Shown here: positions 1 through 4,910 of the stretch, piece by piece
Layout: each line of letters opens with the position of its first letter
Position numbering within the stretch: the first letter of the stretch is position 1
Source of the DNA: Thermoplasmata archaeon
Lineage (GTDB): Archaea; Thermoplasmatota; Thermoplasmata; Lutacidiplasmatales; UBA184
Assembly (NCBI GenBank): GCA_030040755.1
Contig: JASHTC010000008.1
Span: forward strand, 1-6,706
DNA: 6,706 nt
Direction: 5' to 3'
The notes under the pieces: model-generated
What the model saw: the letters and a program-made list of their open reading frames with translations, nothing else
Told to the model about the DNA's origin: nothing
Databases searched by the model: none
Translations under genes and position numbers: made by a program

Positions 1-2
1 TC

Positions 3-317
3 GCCCGGATGCGTCGCGCGCTCGGCCGCCGCCCCGTCCGGGTCGAGTCGACCGGCTACGCGGTCCACCTGATGCAGGCCGGGGTGGGGAAGCTTCCCAC
101 GCTGGAGCTCGCGCTCCGTCGCATCGGAGTGTCGATCTCGGAGGCGGTCGTCCTGGGCGACGGAGACAACGACGAAGCGATGCTGCGTGCCTCGGGCTAC
201 GGGGTCAGCTTCCCTTCCGCGAGCCGGCGCGCCCGCGCGGCGGCCCGGTACGTCTCTCGGGCGACGTATGCCCGCGGCTTCGTCGAAGGCCTTAAGGCGA
301 GCGGGGTTCTCGGTTGA
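3..317 (+). CDS. HAD-superfamily phosphatase, archaeal phosphoglycolate phosphatase-like (3' fragment)
   Basis: This is the C-terminal part of a HAD hydrolase; the reading frame is open at the window's left edge, so the start and the nucleophile motif (DxD) lie outside. Numbering from the ATG at 9, a lysine in GVGK (K28) fits HAD motif III and GDGDND (residues 50-55, with D51 and D55) fits the Mg2+-binding motif IV. The tail (ARYVSRATYARGFVEGL) follows the pattern of the Cof/TA0175 type, where the late 'adyVt....dGfvegl' segment is common. Family members dephosphorylate small phosphorylated metabolites such as 2-phosphoglycolate in the cytosol. The exact substrate cannot be read from this fragment, so phosphoglycolate is a family-based guess. 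The stop lies 26 bp before the ATG of the zinc-binding gene downstream, which suggests co-transcription. Confidence 0.85.
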   Translation, partial: ARMRRALGRRPVRVESTGYAVHLMQAGVGKLPTLELALRRIGVSISEAVVLGDGDNDEAMLRASGYGVSFPSASRRARAAARYVSRATYARGFVEGLKASGVLG

Positions 318-343
318 CCGGGTCTCCTCGGGAGCGACCCGCG

Positions 344-556
344 ATGTTCGTCGGGCAGTGCGCGCGATGCGGAATCCCGGCCACCCTGGGCTGCACCATT
401 TGCGGCCGCACCTTCTGCCGGGGGTGTCTGGACGCGGACGAGCGGCTCTGCGCCGACTGCGTGAGCATGCAGCGGCATGCGAAGAGCCCGGTCGAGGCGC
501 GGGCCCCTCCGTCCCGGCGCGTGCACCGGCCGCCGGCGTCGCCCCGCCGGGTCTGA
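344..556 (+). CDS. Small eight-cysteine zinc-binding protein, B-box-like
   Basis: A 70-residue protein not assigned to a named gene. From the ATG at 344 the cysteines fall at residues 6, 9, 17, 20, 25, 28, 36 and 39, giving CX2C-X7-CX2C-X4-CX2C-X7-CX2C. This spacing would hold two zinc ions, probably in a cross-brace as in B-box or RING-like folds, and resembles the short B-box-type fingers found in prokaryotic proteins. The last 25 or so residues are basic and proline-rich, with no predicted fold. The start at 344 is preferred because GGAG at 331-334 lies 9 nt upstream. A TTG at 314 that overlaps the previous stop would add ten residues but has no visible ribosome binding site. Likely co-transcribed with the phosphatase. 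A nucleic-acid or protein-binding adaptor role is possible but unproven. Confidence 0.75.
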   Translation: MFVGQCARCGIPATLGCTICGRTFCRGCLDADERLCADCVSMQRHAKSPVEARAPPSRRVHRPPASPRRV

Positions 557-557
557 A

Positions 558-875
558 CTAGTACTCCACCCCGGGAAGGACGAACTTCCCGCGGGGGGTC
601 GCGCCGGCCAGCACCATCAGCGCCAGGCCCAGCGCGCCGGAGACGAGCCCCAGCCCGAACACCGCCCACGCGTAGGCGCCCATCGTCCCCTCGAAGTGGA
701 CCCCCCAGAAGGTGAACGCTCCGCTGCGGGCCATCCAGTGAAGCGCCAGGTTCAGCGCTACGCCCAGGCCCCAGCCGAGCGCGAGGAGGACGCCACCGGC
801 CACGAGGTAACCGATCCGCTCGTCTCCCCCGGTCGGTTCGGGGGGCGTCGCGGGGGTCTCCTGCAGGTCGGTCAC
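558..875 (-). CDS. Two-helix membrane protein, unknown function
   Basis: A 105-residue protein of unknown function. Residues 1-20 are polar and proline-rich, two hydrophobic helices follow at about 21-48 and 64-91, and a short loop containing FTFWGVHFEG lies between them; the tail is KFVLPGVEY. It is probably an integral membrane hairpin with both ends on the same side. The GTG at 875 is chosen as start because a TTAA box centred near 900.5, with CGAAAC just upstream of it, sits about 26 bp before it, as expected for a leaderless archaeal transcript. A longer frame from 965 would place the promoter inside the gene and adds an arginine-rich, unconvincing N-terminus. The stop lies one base from the stop of the convergent zinc-binding gene. 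No family was recognised. Confidence 0.75.
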   Translation of the reverse strand: MTDLQETPATPPEPTGGDERIGYLVAGGVLLALGWGLGVALNLALHWMARSGAFTFWGVHFEGTMGAYAWAVFGLGLVSGALGLALMVLAGATPRGKFVLPGVEY

Positions 876-896
876 GCAGCGGCGACCGCGGCGGCC

Positions 897-912
897 GATT
901 AAGGCGTTTCGG
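897..912 (-). promoter_or_regulatory. BRE/TATA-like promoter of the 558-875 gene
   Basis: On the minus strand, CCGAAACG (912-905) is followed by CCTTAAT (904-898). The TTAA centre lies 25-26 bp from the GTG at 875. Spacing and composition match an archaeal BRE plus TATA box for a leaderless mRNA. AACGC next to an AT-rich box recurs in the ftsZ promoter at 4880-4892. Assigned by position and pattern only. Confidence 0.5.
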
Positions 913-933
913 CGCCGTCCGCTCGACCGAAAC
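906..933. repeat. Inverted repeat GTTTCGG / CCGAAAC in the divergent intergenic region
   Basis: The arms are at 906-912 and 927-933 with a 14-bp spacer. Exactly 30 bases (876-905) separate the left arm from the GTG at 875, and exactly 30 bases (934-963) separate the right arm from an ATG at 964. The left arm coincides with the BRE of the minus-strand gene. The right arm could be the BRE of a rightward promoter, although the following ACGGTTGA is a poor TATA box. An operator for a dimeric regulator is the other reading. Confidence 0.45.
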
Positions 934-1125
934 ACGGTTGAAGCGTCGCCGGAGTCGAGGTCCATGGGCTGGCCGCCGGCGAATCCGCCCGACCGACGGC
1001 AGTTGGCCCCGCCCGCCCCGGAGCATCATCGGTACAGCCCGAATCGGCTGAGCCCGGTGGGTCCGGAGGGACCCCCCGCTGGGCCCGGGGCGAGCCGACG
1101 GTTCACGACGCCCGGAGGCGCTGAG
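934..1125. other. Untranslated leader or intergenic segment, no gene seen
   Basis: An open frame from the ATG at 964 runs through here into the next gene, but counting codons from 964 to 1125 gives about 78, 72 and 80 percent GC at positions 1, 2 and 3, so there is little coding periodicity. The first 53 codons after 1126 give roughly 51 percent at position 2 and 89 percent at position 3. The translated segment is proline-rich with no pattern of secondary structure. A perfect 6-bp hairpin, GGGTCC (1059-1064) with GGACCC (1069-1074) around a GGAG loop, lies inside. If transcription starts near 964, this would be a 5' leader of about 160 nt. Confidence 0.5.
1114..1118 (+). promoter_or_regulatory. 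Ribosome binding site GGAGG deciding the start at 1126
   Basis: GGAGG lies 7 nt before the GTG at 1126. It matches the Shine-Dalgarno core complementary to the archaeal 16S rRNA 3' end and coincides with the onset of codon periodicity. Confidence 0.6.
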
Positions 1126-1671
1126 GTGCGTGCCCGGACCCGGTCGGTGCTCCGCAGGTTCGGGTTCGACATCGTCCAGGACGACGACCGGGCGCTCGTC
1201 GCGGAGCGGAACGTTCTGGCCGATTTCGCGGCCACGCATCGGGCGGACCGTCCCGTCTGGGCGGTCATCGGAGGGGGCGTCCTGCTCCTCGCGGCCGGCC
1301 TAGCGTGGACCGCCGGACGGGTCGGCAGCGCGTCGAGCGCGAGCCTGGCCCCGCCCGTGGGACTGGCCGTGCTGGGTGCCCTCCTGACCGCCCTTCCGAT
1401 GCGCGCCTTCGCGAACGGGTGGTACTGGAGCGACCTCGCGGCCGTCTTCGCGGCCGGCCCGGCCGTCGGGCAGAGCCCCCGGAGGGAAACCGCCCCCTCC
1501 GGCGCCTCGGAGTCCACCGTGGTGGTCCTGGGGCGGGGCCTCACCCACGACTGGGAAAGGAGGAGGGGGGGCGGCCGTACGGTCGTGACCGTCGCGCCCG
1601 ACCCGAGCATCGACGACGTGGGGGGGGCCATCGAGGAGGCGATCCGGGCACCGGTTCGGCCTCCCCCGTGA
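1126..1671 (+). CDS. Two-helix membrane protein with N-terminal cytosolic module, unknown function
   Basis: A 181-residue protein, not recognised. Residues 1-42 form a charged alpha/beta-like module beginning VRARTRSVLRRFGFDIVQ and continuing to ALVAERN. Two hydrophobic helices follow at about 43-64 and 75-96. The rest is soluble: a low-complexity linker (about 112-130), a strand-like STVVVLGRGL, an arginine/glycine patch at 145-151, another strand RTVVTVAP, a helix SIDDVGGAIEEAI and a proline-rich end. The start is placed at the GTG with GGAGG 7 nt upstream, where strong third-position GC bias begins. An ATG at 964 in the same frame would add 54 proline-rich residues and is the alternative. 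The gene converges on the ribosomal operon, with 29 bp between stops. Confidence 0.65.
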   Translation: MRARTRSVLRRFGFDIVQDDDRALVAERNVLADFAATHRADRPVWAVIGGGVLLLAAGLAWTAGRVGSASSASLAPPVGLAVLGALLTALPMRAFANGWYWSDLAAVFAAGPAVGQSPRRETAPSGASESTVVVLGRGLTHDWERRRGGGRTVVTVAPDPSIDDVGGAIEEAIRAPVRPPP

Positions 1672-1700
1672 CGGGGCTCCCGGACGGCCCGGCGGGTCGT

Positions 1701-2000
1701 TCAGCCGAACCCCGTGATCGCCTTGGGGTCCCGCGGCCCGCCGGGGCGGAGCGGGGGTTTTCGCAACTCCTTCGGGCACTCGACCAGCCGCACCAGCGGG
1801 GCGGACTGGACGATGTAGGCGGGCAGGCCGGTGTTCGGGTCGTTGCCCGCGCGCAGGATGTTCATGATCTCGAGACGGACCTCGACCACCGAGCCGTCCT
1901 TCAGCTTGAGCCGGACCTTCCCGTCGCCCTCCAGCGTCGTGTAGTCGACGATCTCGGCGTTCGCGAGGTCGGGCGGGGGCCCTCCCGGGCCGCCGATCAT
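1701..2000 (-). CDS. Small beta-rich protein downstream of rpl11, unknown function
   Basis: A 99-residue protein, last gene of the ftsZ-secE-spt5-rpl11 operon. Its ATG overlaps the L11 stop (ATGA, 1997-2000), so the two are probably translationally coupled. After a glycine/proline-rich start (residues 1-10), residues 15-48 alternate as short strands (EIVDYTTLEG, KVRLKLKDGS, VVEVRLEIMNIL). A loop with GNDPNTGLP (52-60) and a further strand YIVQSAPLVRLVE follow. The C-terminal 20 residues are basic and proline-rich. The pattern suggests a small beta-barrel or SH3/Sm-like fold, which is inference. No catalytic motif is visible. Its place beside L11 and Spt5 makes a ribosome- or transcription-linked role attractive but unshown. 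The usual neighbours rpl1, rpl10 and rpl12 are absent here. Confidence 0.8.
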   Translation of the reverse strand: MIGGPGGPPPDLANAEIVDYTTLEGDGKVRLKLKDGSVVEVRLEIMNILRAGNDPNTGLPAYIVQSAPLVRLVECPKELRKPPLRPGGPRDPKAITGFG

Positions 2001-2464
2001 CGCGCGCCCCGGGCCGCAAGGCGCGTCTTGAGGAGCGCGCGCGGGTCCTCGCCGTCGACCGTGAGGCCCAACGAGACGCACGTGCCGATCACCTGGTTGG
2101 CCCGCTCCTCGTCCGTGCGGCCCTCGAGGTCCTCGCCCTTCGCCTCGGCGATGCGCCGGACCGCGGCGATCGAGACGTCCCCGATGACCTCGGTCTTGGG
2201 CTTCCCCGACCCCTTCTCTTTCTTGGCCTCCTTGAGCAGGAGGGCCGCGACCGGGGGCCGGCCGACGACCAGCGTGAAGGCCCGCGTGTTCGGGTCGACG
2301 CGGATCACGACCGGCACGCGCATCCCGCTGAACTGCTTGGTCTCCTCGTTGATCTTGGCGACGACCTGACCGACGTTCACGCCGAGCGGACCGAGCGCCG
2401 AGCCGAGCGTCGCACCGGCCGCCGCCTTCCCTCCCTCGACGAGGACGCTCACCTCAACTGCCAC
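1997..2464 (-). CDS. rpl11: Large ribosomal subunit protein uL11
   Basis: L11, 155 residues, near the usual archaeal length of about 160. It binds the GTPase-associated centre of 23S rRNA and helps elongation factors act at the ribosomal stalk base. The N-terminal domain (about 1-70) has VLVEGGKA, ALGPLGVNVGQVV and INEETKQFSGMRVPV. The C-terminal RNA-binding domain (about 75-145) has GDVSIAAVRRIAEAK and GTCVSLGLTVDGEDPR. The conserved proline-rich loop, normally close to KATPGPPLGPALG, reads KAAAGATLGSALG, so four prolines are replaced by A, A, T and S (residues 16, 18, 19, 22). The GTG at 2464 is supported by GGAGG 8 nt upstream and overlaps the spt5 stop by 11 bp. A second GTG at 2452 would remove four residues and sits too close to the ribosome binding site's other side to be preferred. 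Confidence 0.97.
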   Translation of the reverse strand: MAVEVSVLVEGGKAAAGATLGSALGPLGVNVGQVVAKINEETKQFSGMRVPVVIRVDPNTRAFTLVVGRPPVAALLLKEAKKEKGSGKPKTEVIGDVSIAAVRRIAEAKGEDLEGRTDEERANQVIGTCVSLGLTVDGEDPRALLKTRLAARGAR

Positions 2465-3455
2465 TCTTCGACCCTCCCCGCTCCAGCATGCGCACGTGGT
2501 CCCCGCGGACGGTCACCGGGATCGGCACGACCGCCTCGATGAGCTCCACGGTGATCTCCTCCTTGGCCTGGTCGATCTTCTTCACGCGGGCCTTCTCGCC
2601 CTTGAACGGCCCGCTGATGAGCTCGACGATCGCGCCCTCGACGAACCCTTCGACCGTGATCTTCGGGACGAGCAGCGGCTCGACCTCCTTGAGGGTCGTC
2701 TCCCCCTCGACCAGGCCGCGGGCCTTGCGGATCCCCTTGAGCATCTCGCGGACCCCCTCGAAGCTCATCCCCTCCGCGAACACGTACCCCCGCAGGGAGC
2801 TCGGTACGAGCAGTGCGAAGACGACGTCCGGCTTCTCTTCCGTCCGCGCCAGCAGGGTGTCGGCGACCTCGCGCTCGTAGCCGCGCGACGTCTTGATCGC
2901 CAGCACCGCCTGGCGGGCGACGCACGCGAGCGTCAGCCGGACCGGGGCCCCCGAGTCGTCGAGGTCCGCCGAGAGACGCACCTCGACCCGGTCGCCGTAG
3001 CGGACCCCGACGGGCGCCGTCACCTCGAAGGAGAGGGCCATGGGCGCATTGGGGTCGAGCAGGACGGAGGCCGGCTCCTTGCGGGCGAACAGCTCGACCA
3101 TGCCGCGCTTGCCCGGGGGGGTCCAACGGACCGGCCACTCGGCGCCCTCGTCCGGGTAGGCGGACGTGTAGCCGACCTCGACCGTCAGCTGCACGGTCGC
3201 CGGGCCCGGCGCCTTGCTCGCGAGCACCGCCGAGAGCGTGGTGACCATTCCGGCCGTGACGTTGCGGACGGTGTCGTCGGCGGCTTGGAGCGTCAGGAGC
3301 GACTTCGTGTCGGGGCGCGGCGAGGGGGCCGCCGGGGCCCGCTCCGCGGCCGGCATCAGGATCGACGGCTCGGAGGCCTCGGGCTTCTTCTCCGCCGGAG
3401 CGGCGGGGGTGCCCGAGAGCAGCCCGATGTCGTCCTCGTTGATCTTACCCGCCAT
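2454..3455 (-). CDS. spt5: Transcription elongation factor Spt5 (NusG family) with N-terminal Ig-like extension
   Basis: A 333-residue Spt5/NusG, about twice the usual archaeal size of roughly 150. The NGN domain spans about 182-265 (VLAIKTSRGYEREVADTLL, then LVPSSLRGYVFAEG and GIRKARGLVEGE). The KOW domain spans about 270-325 (GAIVELISGPFKGEKARVKK, then AVVPIPVTVRGDHVRML). Known Spt5 binds the RNA polymerase clamp coiled coil with Spt4, closes the cleft and raises processivity. Before it lie a charged, Ala/Pro-rich tail (1-50) and a beta-rich module (about 60-180) with VTAGMVTTL, VQLTVEV, ALSFEVTAPVGVRYGDRVEV; its strand spacing resembles exported Ig-like (NEW3/CARDB-type) domains, yet there is no signal peptide. 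The fusion is continuous, with no frameshift seen. ATG at 3455 is 15 bp after the secE stop, with GGGGAA upstream. Confidence 0.95.
   Translation of the reverse strand: MAGKINEDDIGLLSGTPAAPAEKKPEASEPSILMPAAERAPAAPSPRPDTKSLLTLQAADDTVRNVTAGMVTTLSAVLASKAPGPATVQLTVEVGYTSAYPDEGAEWPVRWTPPGKRGMVELFARKEPASVLLDPNAPMALSFEVTAPVGVRYGDRVEVRLSADLDDSGAPVRLTLACVARQAVLAIKTSRGYEREVADTLLARTEEKPDVVFALLVPSSLRGYVFAEGMSFEGVREMLKGIRKARGLVEGETTLKEVEPLLVPKITVEGFVEGAIVELISGPFKGEKARVKKIDQAKEEITVELIEAVVPIPVTVRGDHVRMLERGGSKSGS
2473..2477 (-). promoter_or_regulatory. Ribosome binding site GGAGG for rpl11
   Basis: On the minus strand GGAGG (2477-2473) lies inside the end of spt5, 8 nt before the GTG at 2464. It explains independent ribosome entry at rpl11 despite the overlap of the two genes. 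Confidence 0.6.
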
Positions 3456-3470
3456 GAGTTCCCCGGGGCC

Positions 3471-3716
3471 TTAGAGGGTCGAGAAGAAGTTGCTCCACAG
3501 CCACGGACCGACCTGGTTGAAGAAGATGTAGAGCGCAAAGCCCGTCATGCCGATCAGCACCGCGCCGATGAACGTCACCTGGAGGACCCGGACGTACTCC
3601 TCCTGGGTCGGCCGACGGGCCATCCGCAGGATGCGTCCGTACTTTCCGTGGCCGAAGGTGCGCAGGCGCCCGTCGAACTCGTCCTGAGCCCGGCGCGCGC
3701 GGTCGAGGAATGCCAT
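3471..3716 (-). CDS. secE: Preprotein translocase subunit SecE (Sec61 gamma)
   Basis: An 81-residue single-helix membrane protein. With SecY and SecE's partner SecG/Sec-beta it forms the SecYE-beta channel, where it clamps the two halves of SecY. An amphipathic, basic N-terminal segment (about 1-42) ends in the family-typical RILRMARRPTQEEYVRVLQV. One transmembrane helix follows at about 44-66 (TFIGAVLIGMTGFALYIFF), then a short aromatic tail outside (VGPWLWSNFFSTL). It is slightly longer than many archaeal SecE proteins of about 60 residues because both ends are extended. The ATG at 3716 comes 7 bp after the ftsZ stop, with GGGAT as the only ribosome binding site candidate, so translation is likely coupled to ftsZ. 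The order ftsZ-secE-spt5 is common in Euryarchaeota. Confidence 0.95.
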   Translation of the reverse strand: MAFLDRARRAQDEFDGRLRTFGHGKYGRILRMARRPTQEEYVRVLQVTFIGAVLIGMTGFALYIFFNQVGPWLWSNFFSTL

Positions 3717-3723
3717 GAGATCC

Positions 3724-4845
3724 CTAGTGCACGACGTCCAGCTCGGGACCCGACTTACGGCTTTGCCCCGACGGGGTCGGCGACCCCCCGAAAATCTGCG
3801 GGGATTTAACTCCGGTCACCACGAGCATCACCCGGATCGTGCTCTGCATCGTCGGGTCGACCGCCGCCCCCCAGATGATCCGGGCCGTGGGGCTGATGGT
3901 CTTCTGGACGACCTCGGCGGCCTTCTGGGCCTCGCTGACGGTCATGTCGGGGCCTCCGGTGACGTTGATGAGCGCCCCCGAGGCGCCCGCGATGTCCACG
4001 TGGAGGAGCGGAGAGTTGATCGCCTCCAGCACGGCGTCCTCCGCCCGGTTCTCGCTCTCGGACTCGCCGATCCCGATGAGGGCGACCCCGCCGCCCTTCA
4101 TGATCGTGCGGAGGTCGTTGAAGTCGAGGTTGACGAGGCCGGGGCGGGTGATGATCTCCGTGATCCCGCGGATCGCGCGGGCGAGCACCGAGTCCGCGAC
4201 CTTGAACGCGGTCTGGATGGGGAGCCGGGGGACGAGCTCGAGGAGGCGGTCGTTCGGGATCGTGATGACCGTGTCGATCGTCGCGCGGAGCTTCTCGAGT
4301 CCCCACATCGCGTTCTCGGCGCGCACGAGGCCCTCCGACGCGAACGGGAGCGTGCAGACCGCGATCGTCAGCGGGTTCCCGCCGTTCGCGTCCTTGGCGC
4401 ACTGCGAGACGACCCCCGCCGAGCCCGTGCCGGTCCCGCCACCGAGCCCGAGGGTGATGAAGACCATGTCCGAGTTGGAGAGCGCCTTCTTGATCTCATC
4501 CTCCGCCTCGTGGGCCGCCTGCTCCCCGACCTGGGGGAGCGCCCCCGCGCCGAGCCCGCGCGTCAGGCGGCGGCCGAGCAGGATCTTCCGCGGCGCGTGG
4601 ATGGCCAGCAGATGCTGGGCGTCCGTGTTGCAGGCGACCAGGTCGACGCCCGAGATCCCCTCCTCGGCGAGCCGGTTGATGGTGTTGCAGCCCCCGCCCC
4701 CGCATCCCACGACCTTGATGTTCGTCTTGAGCGAGGCCAGCACGGCCTCCAGCTCGGCATCGTCGTTGGTCGGCGGAGGGGGCTCCGGGCCCCGCCGGGT
4801 CTCCCCGGGGAGGTGGGCCAGGATCTCTTGCGCCAGCGGTCGCAT
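3724..4845 (-). CDS. ftsZ: Cell division GTPase FtsZ
   Basis: A tubulin-family GTPase that polymerises into the mid-cell division ring. From the ATG at 4845 it has 373 residues. A variable N-terminal tail (1-40) precedes the nucleotide-binding half: GCGGGGCNT (48-55 region), NTDAQ (73-77) and the tubulin/FtsZ signature GGGTGTG (135-141). The T7 synergy loop NLDFNDLRTIM (239-249) carries the two catalytic aspartates D241 and D244. The C-terminal domain runs to about 345, then a linker leads to a short GPELDVVH tail that may bind a partner such as SepF (inference). Position next to secE suggests the archaeal FtsZ1 group. An ATG at 4881 would add 12 residues but lies within the TATA box, so 4845 (or the adjacent GTG at 4848) is preferred; GGAG (4858-4855) lies 9 nt upstream. 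Confidence 0.96.
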   Translation of the reverse strand: MRPLAQEILAHLPGETRRGPEPPPPTNDDAELEAVLASLKTNIKVVGCGGGGCNTINRLAEEGISGVDLVACNTDAQHLLAIHAPRKILLGRRLTRGLGAGALPQVGEQAAHEAEDEIKKALSNSDMVFITLGLGGGTGTGSAGVVSQCAKDANGGNPLTIAVCTLPFASEGLVRAENAMWGLEKLRATIDTVITIPNDRLLELVPRLPIQTAFKVADSVLARAIRGITEIITRPGLVNLDFNDLRTIMKGGGVALIGIGESESENRAEDAVLEAINSPLLHVDIAGASGALINVTGGPDMTVSEAQKAAEVVQKTISPTARIIWGAAVDPTMQSTIRVMLVVTGVKSPQIFGGSPTPSGQSRKSGPELDVVH

Positions 4846-4879
4846 CACAGGTCGCTCCGGCGGGAGGAGCAGGGAACCC

Positions 4880-4892
4880 ATTATAAAGCGTT
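4880..4892. promoter_or_regulatory. Shared palindromic TATA box of the ftsZ operon and mptE
   Basis: TTATAA at 4881-4886 is the most AT-rich stretch between the two divergent genes. Rightward, its centre lies 27-28 bp from the GTG at 4911, fitting a leaderless mptE transcript. Leftward, the minus strand reads AACGCTTTATAAT (4892-4880); a start site about 26 bp on, near 4858, leaves a leader of about 13 nt holding GGAG before the ftsZ ATG at 4845. The two polymerases could not both use the box at once. Confidence 0.65.
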
Positions 4893-4910
4893 GGTCGCGA
4901 ATCGGGGGCC

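Noticed and set aside
314..343. TTG start at 314 for the zinc-binding protein
   Set aside because: No ribosome binding site, while the ATG at 344 has GGAG 9 nt upstream; the extra ten residues carry no cysteine or motif.
292..1239. A 315-codon minus-strand frame across the zinc-protein and intergenic region
   Set aside because: Arginine- and proline-rich, crosses the inverted-repeat promoter region, and conflicts with the recognised zinc-binding gene.
1672..1700. Possible terminator between the two convergent stops
   Set aside because: GC-rich with no T-run on either strand, so no archaeal-type termination signal can be claimed.
2496..3809. A 437-codon plus-strand frame opposite spt5 and secE
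   Set aside because: Low-complexity Arg/Asp/Leu-rich product lying wholly over confidently identified genes.
4846..4881. Longer ftsZ N-terminus starting at the ATG 4881
   Set aside because: The ATG overlaps TTATAA, leaving no room for a promoter; the start at 4845 has both a promoter at the right distance and a GGAG.
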